Source of the DNA: Sordaria brevicollis
Taxonomy: Eukaryota > Ascomycota > Sordariomycetes > Sordariales > Sordariaceae
Assembly (NCBI GenBank): GCA_033439795.1
Contig: JAUTDP010000011.1
Coordinates: forward strand, 1,550,001 to 1,614,000
Direction of reading: 5' to 3'
DNA: 64,000 nt
Within the stretch, counting starts at the first letter, position 1; the number at the start of each line of letters is the position of its first letter. The notes under the pieces are model-generated. The model worked only from the letters and a program-made list of their open reading frames with translations, searched no databases and was not told the origin of the DNA. The position numbers and the translations under genes are program-made. Shown here piece by piece: positions 51,554 to 64,000 of this stretch.

Positions 51554-54500
51554 ATATACTTTAATAAGTAAGATTCTTATTCCCTAGTTAAATTTATAGC
51601 GCTAATATAATATAAGGTTTATTTCCGATTCCCCGTAGGATGAAACTATAAAGGTTAAGCGCCCCGGATAAAAACCCCGGCTATATTTCTTAGCGTAGAT
51701 TTATTTACGCCACTTCTTCGGCATTCTACGATTGCGGTATATATTTACTACTAACGCAATTAATATCCGTCTTATCCCTTCTATTTACCGTTGCGTTAAA
51801 ATATTAAACTATTCCGCCTTTTTAATTTACCGTCCTATTTCCTATTTACTATTACTTTCCGTTTTCTATTCTTCCGTTTATTTATTTTTTTAACCGCTAT
51901 TAAATTTTTTAACCGTTAAATTTTCTTTTATTCTTTTTATCCTTTTCCTCCTTTTATTATAATTATATTTTTATTACGGTTTGTATTAACGTAAAAATTT
52001 CCCTCCTTTAAATATAAAAACCCCCTTTTCCCCGGGTCTTTTTAGGCTTTTCTTTCCTTTAATAATAATAATCGATTCGAAATAACTATTCCCCGTTAAA
52101 AATGCGTTAAAGCGTTCTATAAAATAATAAAAACCTCCGACGAGGATAAGGGCGAAAATTCGTTTCCCCTTCGCCTTTTTTCGCTAACCCTTATATTTAA
52201 TATAGTTAATACCGATATTAAAATTAATTTCGAATATATTATTAAATTCTTTATTAATAATAAATTCTTTTATATATTAAAAAAAAGGTAAATCCTCTTT
52301 CCGCTACGTTTTATTTTTATATTAATTTCTCCGAAATTATATTTATACTCTTCCGTATCTCGCTTATACTTTTTAATTAATTGAAGCCCTTTTTATTTTT
52401 ACGTCCGTCCTAAATTATAATATTTATATAAAAGCCGTTGCTAAATCGATTTATTATATTTTTAATTACTTAAATAAATTATTATTTTTTATATTATTAA
52501 TATTTCCTATTTTAATTCGTTTTTAAATAAATTTAATTAAGTTATTTAATATATTTTAGCGGTTTTATATTATATAGTCGATACGCTTCGCGGCTTTTAC
52601 GATTTTTATAATATTTTTTAAAATAAAGTCGTTATTAAAAATTTAATTAGTAACGAATTCCGCGATTATTTTATCCGTTTTTATATCGTTATTAAGGAAT
52701 TTACCGGTATAATTCGCTTTCGCCTTATTAATAACGGTTTTATTAATACTTTTAAGTAATTTATTCGCTATAGAAAATAATTAGTTAACGATTACTTTTA
52801 AAAAAGTTATTACGAATTCCTCCTTTTTAATAAGGATAATTTAATTAGTAATTATATTCTTTTAGATAGTATCCTTTATAATAATAATAGTAATTTATCC
52901 CGTAATAGTAATAGTAATTTATTTCGTAGCGGTAGCGGTAGAATTCTTTTGAATAGTAATAGTATTTATATACCTTCCTATAATAATTCCCCGATAGAGA
53001 TTAATTCGCCGGTTATTCATCCTACCGGTTTTATTTTTATTAATAATAATTAATTCGCTTAGCGTTAATTTATAATTAATATTATATATTAATATATTCG
53101 TTAATTCGATAAATAGAACCGTTTATTCGTTAATAATAATAAAATATTAAAGGCTTTAATTAATTATAAAAAGAAGTAATAATTAAATAGGTTATCGCTT
53201 TTGTAGCTTAATAAATTTTTAATTAAATAGAAATTTTCCCTTATCTTCGTTCTAATATATTGGTAAATAAAAGTAAAAGAAAAGGAAAAAAAGAAAATTA
53301 GGAATAGCGAGCGAATTCGTTTCGCCGTTCCTCTTCTAATTCGATTATTAAATAGTATTTATTTAATCGTTTTAGCCGAAATATTTATAATAAAATTCTT
53401 TCGATTTTAATTTTATCGTTTAAGTAAATTTAGAATTATTTTTACGTTTATAGTTAATTAGTTATTACGAATTACGTATTTACTATTTAGAAATATTTGA
53501 ATGTAATATAGTAGAACGTTTCTTATTTTAATCCGTATAAATAAATAAGGGTATTAATATTGGGGATTTTCTTTTAAAAAAGGAAGGCCCTAAGGCCGAT
53601 TATTTCTATTTTCGTTTAAACGAGGAGGGAATTCTTCGCTTTCGTTAATGAATAATAATCTTTATTATTTTCCAAAAGTTAAGTTCTTTTCCGCTTCTTC
53701 TTTTTTTAATTAATTATATATTATTTTATTATAGTATTATTAAATTTCGGGTCGAAATTAATAATTATAAATTTATACCGCCGATTTAATTTAATTATTA
53801 TTACCGTTAATAAATAATTATAGTACGATATTTACTTTCTCTTCGTAGCGTTTTTTAATTATATTTTTCGATTAAAGGTTAAAGGTTTTAGCGGTTATAA
53901 TAGTTAAGCGGGTACGCCTATTACTAGGGGCAGTCTTATTATAATTACTATAAAATTCTTTGTTAATATTTATTCTTCTATTTATTTAGCTTTAACGGTA
54001 TTATTTTCCGGTTTATTAATAAATAATCGGTTTCTTATTTATTTTATTTAAATATAATTAATTATTTAAATTATTATTCTTCGGACGAATTTAATTTAAT
54101 TCGTACGGGCGAATTTCTTTTTAAAAGTTTTTACCCGTTTATTAAAATAAAGGTTGAATAGCGGGTAAAAAATTTCCGTTTTAAAGTTTTATATTAGTAT
54201 AACTTTATATACCCCGGCGATAATTTTTGAATATTTAATTTAATATTTAATTAATCCGATTATTATCTTTTAGAGTTTATTATATATTTTTATCGGTTAG
54301 TAAAAGGTTAAAACTTTATATATAATTACGTTTCGAATATATTTAATATAAATCTCCTTCGTACGAACGAAGGAATAACCCTAAGTTTTTATAGTTAACC
54401 GGGTTAATGTATTCGTTTAAGTTTTTATTTTCTTTTTAATAATTTTTATGTAAATTCGATAATTAAATTTATAATTTAATTAAACGTTTAAAAATTTTAT

Positions 54501-55942
54501 TAATTCTATCGATTAAAATATAATATCCCCGAATTAGAGAGTCTCCGTTTTTAGTACTTTCGTTTATATAAAATATATTAATTCCGTTTTATTCGCTTCG
54601 AATTTTATATTTTTCTCCCTTATTTATTTAGAGTAAATTTCTTATACCGTTTAAAGTATTTTGCAATTTTCTTCGGTAATCTTCGCTATAATAATAATAT
54701 TAATATCGTTAGCGAAGCCAATTGTAATTATATTTTTAACCGTAATTAATTTATAGTATAATAGAATAATAAAGAGGATAAAAAGAATTAAGGAGAGGAG
54801 GGAGCTTTAAAGTATTCCGGCTTTTATAGCGTAGGGAGTAGATATTTTATCGTCGAAGAAAAGGGAACCTCTTCGTCTATTAATAAAATTCGTTATTTAT
54901 TCGAAAATTTATTATAAGAATTGTATTTCTTATAAAATATATTATAATTATTTATAATTAATTTTATTAAATGCGTTTTTAAAATTAAAGAATATTAGCG
55001 ACGTAACGGCTCCGAATTTTTAAATTATATATATAATATTTATAATAATACGGATAATAAATTTAATCGAATAATTCACCCAATTATTTATCTAGCCCTT
55101 TAATAAGAGGTTAAATTCTTTTACAATTTAAATAAATCTTTTAACGACGAACGTTTTAAAGATTTTCCTAACGTTATTTAATAATAAAATTAATTTTTAC
55201 GCGCCGGTTAATTTTTATTATATAGCGGTTTTTCCTAACTTTTTAAAAACGATTATTTTCGCGTTTTTAAACCGTTATAGGAAGTATTTAAAATGAAAAT
55301 TCGTACTTATAAGAGCGGTTATAATTTTTCGGAATAATTCTTTATAAATTTTTAAAAATTTATTCGAATATTAATTAACGTCCGATATTTTATTTAAAAT
55401 TATTCGAAATAAAACCTCTTAAATATCTTCTTCGGTATTTAATTCGTTAATAAATAACGAATTACCGGTATTTAAAGGAAGGGTCTAATTAAGTAGATAA
55501 TCTATAAGGACGTTTATTTTTAGGAAGAAGCGTTCGGCGAAAATATTTACTTTACCGTTATAATCTTCGATTTTTTTTATTCCTTCGTATTATTTAAGAA
55601 TTAGGAATTTAGGCGGGTTTATTAATAAATAACTTTAAATATAGGTTTATTTTTCGAAGGTTTAAAATTTATTTAAATTCTTCAATACCTTTTTAATACT
55701 TTTTTACTATATTATTTATTAAAGTTTTGTATTAATCCTTCTTTTTTTTATTAATATTTTTACGAATTTTACCCAATTCGAAAATATCCTTTCCCTATAT
55801 TATTTTTATTATTTCCACTTCGTATTTTTCGTCGTTATTTTATATTTTAGCGTTTATTATTTCGCTCTTCTCCTTTAATTTTTTTTCTAATATAGGACGA
55901 ATTCCTTTATTATATTTATAAATTCTCTATCGAATTTATCGA
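51554..55942 (-). mobile_element. LINE copy C11, 3' segment (~4.4 kb)
   Basis: It runs from tail and 3' terminus (TAAGTAAGATTCTTATTCCC) to LINE position ~2570, where C12 interrupts it in the opposite orientation. It contains the downstream region, the RT and part of the endonuclease, all decayed. TTATTAATAAGAAATTA (55943-55959) is junction filler or part of a target duplication. Confidence 0.88.
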
Positions 55943-55959
55943 TTATTAATAAGAAATTA

Positions 55960-58900
55960 CTTTAGAACCGGAAACGCCGATTTCTAGTCGAGGAGCGCTC
56001 CAAAACGAAAATCGATAACGGGAATCGATTTAGGAGGGTCTTTTACGTCCTTTATAATATCCCGCGACGATTATAGCGACGATAATATATTATTATTACC
56101 AATAACGATTAATAGCGGTAATTGTAAATTCGAAAATAGCGTTTATAACCCGTTTATAAAACTCTTAATATATAATAACCTTAACGTAGCGCGCGCCGCG
56201 AAAATTTCGGAAAAAACGTAAGAAGACGACGAAATTATAAAGAAATTTATCGCTAAAGCGAATAAATCTTTAAATTATAACGCCGTTTCGTTCGAAGACC
56301 GTAATTAGGTTCGTAAATTATTTAACGAATATACGAAAATCTTCGCGAAGAAAAGTAGGGTAATACGCCCCGAAATTAATAAAGTTAATAATAATTAAAT
56401 TATTATTAGGAAGGATTTTAATAATTTAAAGAAAATAATCTTATAGGAATTATAGAAAAACGTTAAAGAAGCGCCGAAAATATAGGCCGGAATTATAAAG
56501 GACGCTCTTTTTAAAATTGGGTTTATCTTCTAATATATTACGATTATTACCCCCCCCCCCCCCCCCCCCCCCCGAAAATACTCTTTATTAATTACAATTA
56601 TACCCTCTTTATTCGAAATATTATAATCGATATTTAATATTCGAAATAAACGAACGAAGAAATTAAAATTTAAATTAAAAAGATATTTTGCGACTTAAAG
56701 ACCGGTATTTTTAATATTATATAAACCGTTACGAAATTATTTATAATTAGAAATTATAAAATTATATTCGATAACGTTATATATAAATAATATTAGTAAT
56801 ATTAAATTTAAGTTAAGAAAATCATTAGCGAAAAAGCGTTCGTATTTTTAAATATTATTACGTTAATCGTTAAAGGGTTCCCTTAAATAAATATCGCCGA
56901 ATATATAAAAATAGAAAATATTATTTTTAAAATATAATAAGCGAATTCGATTACTTTTATTATTAAAATATATTTATAAAAAAAGAAAATTAATAAAAAT
57001 AGGGGATTCTTTATAATAGAAATTATAATTATAAAGGTAGCCGAAGTTCTCTATAAAGGATTCTTCCTTTAAAAAGGCGGTATATATATTTACGAATTAT
57101 TTACTTCTTCGGCTAATATTTAATAATATTTTACTTATTAAGGCGTAAAATATTTAAGGAAATTTTATTATAATATTAATATCTATAAACGTTATAATAA
57201 GGATAAATATAATAAAGACCGCTTTAAAAAAATAAATTACCTATTTAATAAGGATAAATCGTTAATTTTTTATATTTTATATAGAAAGTATAAGTATTAC
57301 GCTTTCGAAAAGAAGGTATACCCTATTTTTAAAAAAATTATTACGAAGGTTATTATAGAATACGCCGAAAGGTTACGTTTATTTATATATTAGAAGGACC
57401 TTAAGAAAAATATTATATTAAAACCGGCGGCGGTAGAAGATAATAGGGATATCGATCTCCTTAATACTTTTTTTACCGCCCGTATTATTATTATTCGTAA
57501 AAAGGAATTTAAAAGCGGAAATAAAGGCTATACTTATAAACGGATTAATAAACCCTTTATTAGATTAAAATTAATAATTAAAGGCCCAATAAACCCATTT
57601 ACGAATTTTTAAAATTCGGGTATTCGGAATAATACTAGTTTAATTATTATTATTAAATTAATTATTTAAAAGGAAAAAATTCCTATTCTTATTCCGCCCA
57701 TAGGGTTAAAAGATATTCTTTTATAAAGTAATTAATAATTTAATTAAAAATATTTTATTAGAATATAGGGAAATTATACGAAAGAGGGAAATTATTATTT
57801 AAATAAGAGGAGATTTATAATATTATAGTAATTTAAAATTTGGGTAGGAATTTAAACGAAAATATTTATTATTTATAAGGCGGTAAATATATTGGGGTAA
57901 ATTATTTAAAAAAAAAGAGGGCGGTTATTTACGTAAATAAGAAATAGAATTTTAAGGATTTAAATTTCTGTATTAAAAAAGATTAAACTTTTATAACGTT
58001 TAAGAATTTAAAGGAATTATTAATTATTTATTTGATTTATTCCCTTATTAAAATATATAGAATATTAGAATACGAATAAGGGTTTCCCTTCTTTAAATTC
58101 TTTAAAGAAAAACCCCTAATAAAATATTAAATTATAACCGTTGGAAATTTTAACCTTTATTATTTTAATTAAGATTTAAAGAATAAAATTAGCCTAGGAA
58201 CCGAAAGATTTTTTATATAAATACGATAATAGTATATACGGTTTATTACTTTTAAAGGGGAATTAATCCGTATAAATAACGTAATATAGGAAAAGAGAAA
58301 TAAAATAATTAATTACGTATAAATAATATTAGGAATCGAAACCGAATATTAAAGGGTGTAATAGTACGAATAAACCGGTTCGGATTATTATTCTTAGGAA
58401 ATTTAGGTCTATATTAGAAGAAAAATTAAAAAAGCGGAAATAGAAGAAAATTATAATTAAAATTTAATAAATATAGAAAAAGTACAAAAGGCGGCGTTAT
58501 AATAGATTTCAATTTTAATGAAGATTAATACGAAAAAGGAATTAGAATTTATATTCAATAAATTCGATAGAGAATTTATAAATATAGTAGAGGAATTCGT
58601 TTTATATTAAAAGAAAAATTAAAAGAAAAGAGCGAGGTAATAAACGTTAAAATATAAAATAGCGACGAAAAATATAAAGCGGAAATAATAGAAATAGTAT
58701 AAAGAAAGGATATTTTCGAATTAGGTAAAGTTTATAGAAGTATTAATAAAGAAAAGAAAGATTAACGCGAAAATTTAATAAATAATATAGTAAAAAGGCG
58801 TTAAAAGGGCGTTAAAGAATTTAAATAAATTTTAAACCTTTAAAAGATAAACCCGTATTTAAAGTTATTTATTAATAAACCCGGTTAAATTTTTAATTTT

Positions 58901-61627
58901 TAAATAATATAAAAGAATAAAAGAAATTGAAGATTATAATAGTAAAGCGAATATTTTCGTTGAATATTTCTTCCTAAAAATAAATATTTTTATAAATTAT
59001 TTACCCAATTAGACCCTTCCTTTAAATACCGGTAATTTATTATTTATTAACGAATTAATTACCGAGGAGGATATTTAGGAAGTTTTATTTCGGATAATTT
59101 TAAATAAAGTATTAGGCGTTAATTAGTATTCGAATAAATTTTTAAAAATTTATAGGGAATTATTCCGAAAAATTATAACCGTTTTCGCGGCTACGAGTTT
59201 TCGTTTTAGGTACTTCCTATAGTAGTTTAAAAATGCGAAAATAATCGTTTTTAAAAAATTAGGAAAAACCGCCGTATAATAAAAGTTAATCGGCGTATAA
59301 AGGCTAATTTTACTATTAAATAACGTTGGGAAAATCTTCGAAATATTTATCGTTAAAAAATTTACTTAAGTTATAGAAGAGTTTAATTTTTTATTAGAGG
59401 GTTAAATAAGTAATTAAATAAATTATTCGACCGAATTTACTATTTATATTATTATAGATATTATATATATAATTTAGAAATTTAGAGCCGTTATATCGTT
59501 AATATTCTTTAATTTTAAAAGCGTATTCGATAAAATTAATTATAAATAATTATTATATATTTTATAGGAAATGCGATTCTTATAATAAATTTTCGAATAG
59601 GTAGCGAATTTTATTAACGGATAAAGAGGTTCCCTCTTTTTCGATGACGAAATATCCGCTCCTTATACTATAGAAGTTGGAATACCCTAAGGTTCCCTTT
59701 TTTCCTCAATTTTTTTTATCCTTTTTATTATTTTATTATATTATAAGTTAATTATGGTTAAGAATATAATTACGGTCGGCTTCGTTAATAATATTAATAT
59801 TATTGTTATAATAAAGATTACCGAAGAGAATTATAAAATATTTTAAACGGTATAGGAAATTTATTCCGAATAGGTAAGGGAGAGAAATATAAAATTCGAA
59901 GCGAATAAAACGGAATTAATATATTTTATACGGACGAAGGTATTAAAAACGGAGATTTTTTAATTCGGGGATATTATATTTCGACCGATAGAATTAATAA
60001 AATTTTTAAGCGTTTAATTAAATTATAAATTTAATTATCGAATTTATATAGAGGTTATTAAAAAGAAAATAAAAATTTAAACGAATACGTTAACCCGGTT
60101 AATTATAAAAATTTAAAATTATTCCTTCGTTTATACGAAGGAGATTTATATTAAATATATTCGAAGTACAATTATATGTAGAGTTTTAGTCTTTTATTAA
60201 TTAATAAAAATATATAATAAATTCCGAAGGATAATAATCAAATTGGTTAAATATTAAATTAAATATTTAAGAATCGTCGCTAAAGTATATAAAGTTACGC
60301 TAATACGGAATTTTAAAACGGAAATTTTTTACCTATTATTCGACTTTTATTTTAATAAATAAATAAAGGCTTTCAAAGGGAAATTCGCCCGTACGGATTA
60401 AATTAAATTCGTCCGAAAAATAATAATTTAGGTAGTTAATTATATTTAAATAAAACGAATGAGAGGTCGACTATTTATTAATAGACCGGAAAGTAATATT
60501 ATTAAAATTAAATAAGCGGAGGAATAAATACCGACGGAGAATTTTATAGCGATTATAACGGGATTACCCCTAATAACGGGCGCGATTATTTAATTATTAT
60601 AGCCGCCGGAACCTTTAACTTTCGATCGAAAAATATAATTAAAAAACGCTATAAAGAAAGAATAAATATTATATTATAATTATTAATTAATAATAATAAT
60701 AATTAAATTAAATCGACGGTATAAATTTATAATTATTAATTTCAACCCAAAATTTAATAATATTATAATAAAACGGTATATAATCGGTTAGAAAAAGAAG
60801 AGGCGGAAGAGAATTTAATTTTCGGAGGACGATAAAAATTATTATTTATTAACGAAAGTAAAAAATTCCTTTTTCGTTTAAACGAGAACGGAAGTAATTA
60901 ATTTTAGGGTTTTCCTTTTTTAAAGGAGAGTCCCTAATATCGATACCTTTATTTATTCGTACGGATTAGGACGGGAAACGTTTTATTATATTACGTTCGA
61001 AAATTTTTAGATAATAAATATATAATTCGTAATAACCGATTAATTATAAACGTAAAAATAATTTTAAATTTATTTAAACGATAAAATTAAGGCCGAAAGA
61101 ATCTTATTATAAATATTTCGGTTAGGATAATTAAATAAATACCGTTTAGTAATCGAATTAAAAGAGGAAGAGCGAAACGAATTCGCTCGCTACTTTTAAT
61201 TTTCTTTTTTTCCTTTTCTTTTATTTTTATTTATTAATATATTAGAACGAGGACGGGGGAGGATTTTTATTTGGTTAAAAATTTATTGGGCCGTAGAGGC
61301 GACGACCTATTTACTTATTATTTCTTTTTGCAATTAATTAAAGCCTTTAATATTTTATTATTATTAGCGAGCAAACGGTTTTATTCGTCGAATTAACGAA
61401 TATATTAATATATAATATTAATTACGAATTAACGTTAAACGAATTAATTATTATTAATAAGAATAGGATTAGTAGGACGAATAATTAGCGAATTAATTTC
61501 TATTAAAGAATTATTATAAAAAGGTATACGAATACCGTTATTATTCGGAGGAATTCTACCGCTACCGCTACGAAGTAAATTACCGCTACTATTACGGGGT
61601 AAATTACTATTATTATTATAAAGGATA
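55960..61627 (+). mobile_element. LINE copy C12, 5' segment (~5.67 kb)
   Basis: It starts CTTTAGAACCGGAAACGCCG and holds the leader, ORF1, ORF2 and the start of the downstream region. It has the longest poly-C tract in the window (56550-56573). It stops in the 24-bp repeat at TATAAAGGAT, where C13 has inserted. Filler of about 29 bases (61628-61656) precedes C13. Confidence 0.9.
56550..56573 (+). repeat. Poly-C tract in ORF1 of C12 (24 C)
   Basis: Same ORF1 site as 9372, 11118 and 62248. 24 C against 5-13 in the other copies shows strong slippage. Confidence 0.92.
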
Positions 61628-61739
61628 AAAGCTTTTATTTATTAAATTCAAAAATTGCTTTGGAACCGGAAACGCCGATTTCTAGTCGAGGAGCGCTCTA
61701 AAACAAAAACCGATAACGGAAATCGATTTAAGAGGGTCT

Positions 61740-63360
61740 TTTACATCCTTTACGATATCCTGCAACGATTATAATAATAATAATATATCGTTATTACTAA
61801 TAGCGATTAATAGTGGTAATTATAAATTTAAAAATAACGTTTATAACCCGTTCGTAGGACTTTCAATATATAACGACCCTAATATAACGCGCGCCGCGAA
61901 AATTTTAAAAAAAACGTAAGAGGACGACGAAATTATAAAAAAAATTATTATTAAAACGAATAAATTTTCGGACTATAATACCGTTTCGTTCGAGGATTAT
62001 AATTAAATTCGTAAATTATTTAACGAATATACGAAAATCCTCGCGAAAAAAAGTAAAATAATATACCTTAAGGTTAATAAAATTAATAACGATTAAATTA
62101 TTATTAAAAAGGATTTCGACGATTTAAAGAAAACGATTTTATAAAAATTGTAAAAGAATATTAAAGAGGCGCCGAAAATATAGGCCGGAATTATAAAGGA
62201 CGTTCTTCCTAAAATCGGGTCTATCTCCTAATATATTATAATTATTACCCCCCCCCCCCCGAAAATATTTTTTATTAATTACGACTATACCCTTTTTATT
62301 CGAAGTATTATAATCGATATTTAATATTCGAAGTAGACGAATAAAGAAATTAAAATTTAAATTAAGAAGATATTTCGTAATTTAAAGACCGGTACCCTTA
62401 ATATTATATAAACCGCTATAAAATTATTTACAACTGGAAATTATAAAATTATATTTAATAATATTATATACGAATAGTATTAATAATATTAAATTTGGAT
62501 TAAAAAAATCTTTAGCGAAAAAGCGTTCGTATTTTTAAATATTATTATATTAATTATTAAAGGGTTCTTTTAAATAAATATCGCCGAATATATAAAAATA
62601 GAGGATATTACCTATAAAATATAATAGGCGAACCTAACCGCCTTTATTATTAAAATACGCTTATAGAAGAAGAAAATTAATAAAAATAAAAGATTCTTTA
62701 TAATAGAAATTACAATTATAAAAATGGCCGAAATTCTTTATAAAGGATTCCTCCTTTAAGAGGGCGGCGTATATATTTACGAACTATTTACTTCATTAAT
62801 TAATATCTAATAATATTTTATTTATTAGGATATAAAATACTTAAGGAAATTTTATTATAATATTAACGTTTATAAATACTATAATAAAGATAAATATAAT
62901 AAGGACTACTTTAAAGAAGCGAATTACCTATTTAATGAGGATAAATCGTTAATTTTCTATATTCTATATAAAAAATACGGGCATTACGCCTTCGAAAAGA
63001 AGGTATACCCTATTTTTAAAAAAGCTATTATAAAGGCTACTATAGAATATATTAAGAGGTTACGCTCTTTTATATATTAAAAGGATTTTAAAAGAAATAT
63101 TATATTAAAACCGGCGGTAGTAAAGGACGATAGGGATATTAATTTCTTTAACGCCCCCCTTACCGCCTATATTATTATTATTTGTAAGAGGGAGTTTAAA
63201 AACGGAAATAAAGGTTATACCCGTAAACGGATTAATAAACCTTTTATTAAACCGAAATTAATAGTTAAAAGCCTAATAAATACGTTTACGAATTTTTAAA
63301 GCTTAGGTATTCGGAGCGGCGCCGGCTTAATCGCCGCCGCTAAATCGGTTATTTAAAAAG
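61740..63360 (+). pseudogene. LINE ORF1 with zinc-knuckle remnants, RIP-inactivated (C13)
   Basis: The frame reads EDDEIIKK and then NEYTKILAKKSK (residues near the N-terminus), then a Pro run from the poly-C tract. Next comes a Cys/His-derived region (about 62810-63000) in which Cys codons have become Tyr: KYLRKFYYNINVYKYYNKDK and later YILYKKYGHYAFEKK. The GH and spacing fit CCHC zinc knuckles of a Gag-like ORF1 that would coat the LINE RNA. Stops are TAA/TAG. Start and end codons are not certain. The predicted length of about 500-550 residues suits the Tad clade. Confidence 0.68.
62248..62260 (+). repeat. Poly-C tract in ORF1 of C13 (13 C)
   Basis: Same ORF1 position as the tracts in C2, C3 and C12. 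Confidence 0.9.
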
Positions 63361-63399
63361 AAAAAATTCCCGTTCTTACTCCGCCCGTAAGGTTAAAAA

Positions 63400-64000
63400 A
63401 TATTCCTTTATAGAATAATTAATAATTTAATTAAAAATATTTTATTAAAATATAAGGAAATCGTACGAAAGAAGGAAGTTATTATTCGAATAAAAGGAGA
63501 CTTATAATATTATAGTAATTTAAAAGCCGGGTAGGAATTTAAATAAAAATATTTATCGTCTATAGGGCGGTAAATATATCGGGGTAAATTATTTAGAAAA
63601 AAGGAAGGCGATTATTTATATAAATAAAAAATAGAACTTTAAAGACCTAAATTTCTATATCGGAAAAGATTAAGCCTTTATAACGTTTAAAAATTTAAAG
63701 CAATTATTAACCGTCTATTCGATTTATTCCCCTATTAAAATATATAAAATATTAGAATACGAATAAGGGTTTCCCCTCTTCGAACTCTTCGAGGAGAAAT
63801 TCTTAATAAAATATTAAATCGTAATTATCGGGGATTTTAACCTCTATTATCCTAATTAGGATTTAGAAAATAAAATTAACCTAAAAACCGAAAGACTCCT
63901 TATATAAATATAATAATAGCGTATATAATTTATTATTTTTAAAAAGGAGCCGACCCGTATAAGTAATATAATATAGGAAGAGAGAAATAGAATAATCGAT
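63400..64000 (+). pseudogene. LINE ORF2 start: AP endonuclease domain (C13), cut by the window edge
   Basis: At 63827-63862 the frame reads IGDFNLYYPN*D. The GDFN metal-binding motif is intact here while it is lost in C2 and C3; a later His has become Tyr and the Trp a TAG. So C13 is also RIP-damaged, but less so at this point. Confidence 0.72.

Larger units (their letters stand above)
61657..64000 (+). mobile_element. LINE copy C13, 5' part, continues past the right edge
   Basis: It begins with the 5' terminus GCTTTGGAACCGGAAACGCC and is the innermost layer of the right-hand stack, so it should be the last LINE to have inserted there. It covers the leader, ORF1 and the start of ORF2 before the window ends at LINE position ~2345. 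Confidence 0.92.

Overview
The window reads as transposon-filled, silenced DNA from a filamentous ascomycete (Pezizomycotina). It is very AT-rich. CpA and TpG are scarce on both strands while TpA is everywhere, and the in-frame stops I read in former genes are TAA or TAG. That is the expected scar of repeat-induced point mutation (RIP). I found no intact host gene, no tRNA or rRNA, and no working transposon gene. The few open frames are microsatellite translations or chance frames inside dead repeats.

Region 1-7995 holds two different decayed genes. A minus-strand CACTA/En-Spm (Tnp2-like) transposase pseudogene runs off the left edge (1-2560). A divergent 1,164-codon frame (3722-7216), not recognised as any family, has an AT-hook-like start, a coiled coil and a low-complexity Asn/Gly/Arg-rich tail. 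Subterminal-type repeats lie between them. A short, less mutated stretch with a CTGCACTG-type tandem repeat follows.

Region 7996-64000 is almost entirely one LINE family, about 6.96 kb when complete and probably of the Tad clade. From its 5' end it carries ORF1 with zinc-knuckle remnants, a poly-C tract inside ORF1, ORF2 with AP-endonuclease and reverse transcriptase, a downstream stretch of unknown content, two alternative 3' stem-loops, and a CTTA-repeat tail. I resolve about 13 copies, called C1-C13, inserted into one another. C4 lies in C3, which lies in C2. C6 lies in C5, which lies in C2. C9 lies in C8. C13 lies in C12, in C11, in C10, in C8, in C7. Three insertions have both flanks in the window and show 13-14 bp target duplications. 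The right-hand stack is cut by the window edge, so the order of what should follow is predicted.

An ~880 bp sequence with a long (TTA)n tract interrupts C6 (28793-29670). It keeps normal CA/TG content, so it probably arrived after RIP or escaped it. Nothing here forms a working pathway. The likely role of the region is heterochromatin, possibly pericentromeric, which is an inference only.
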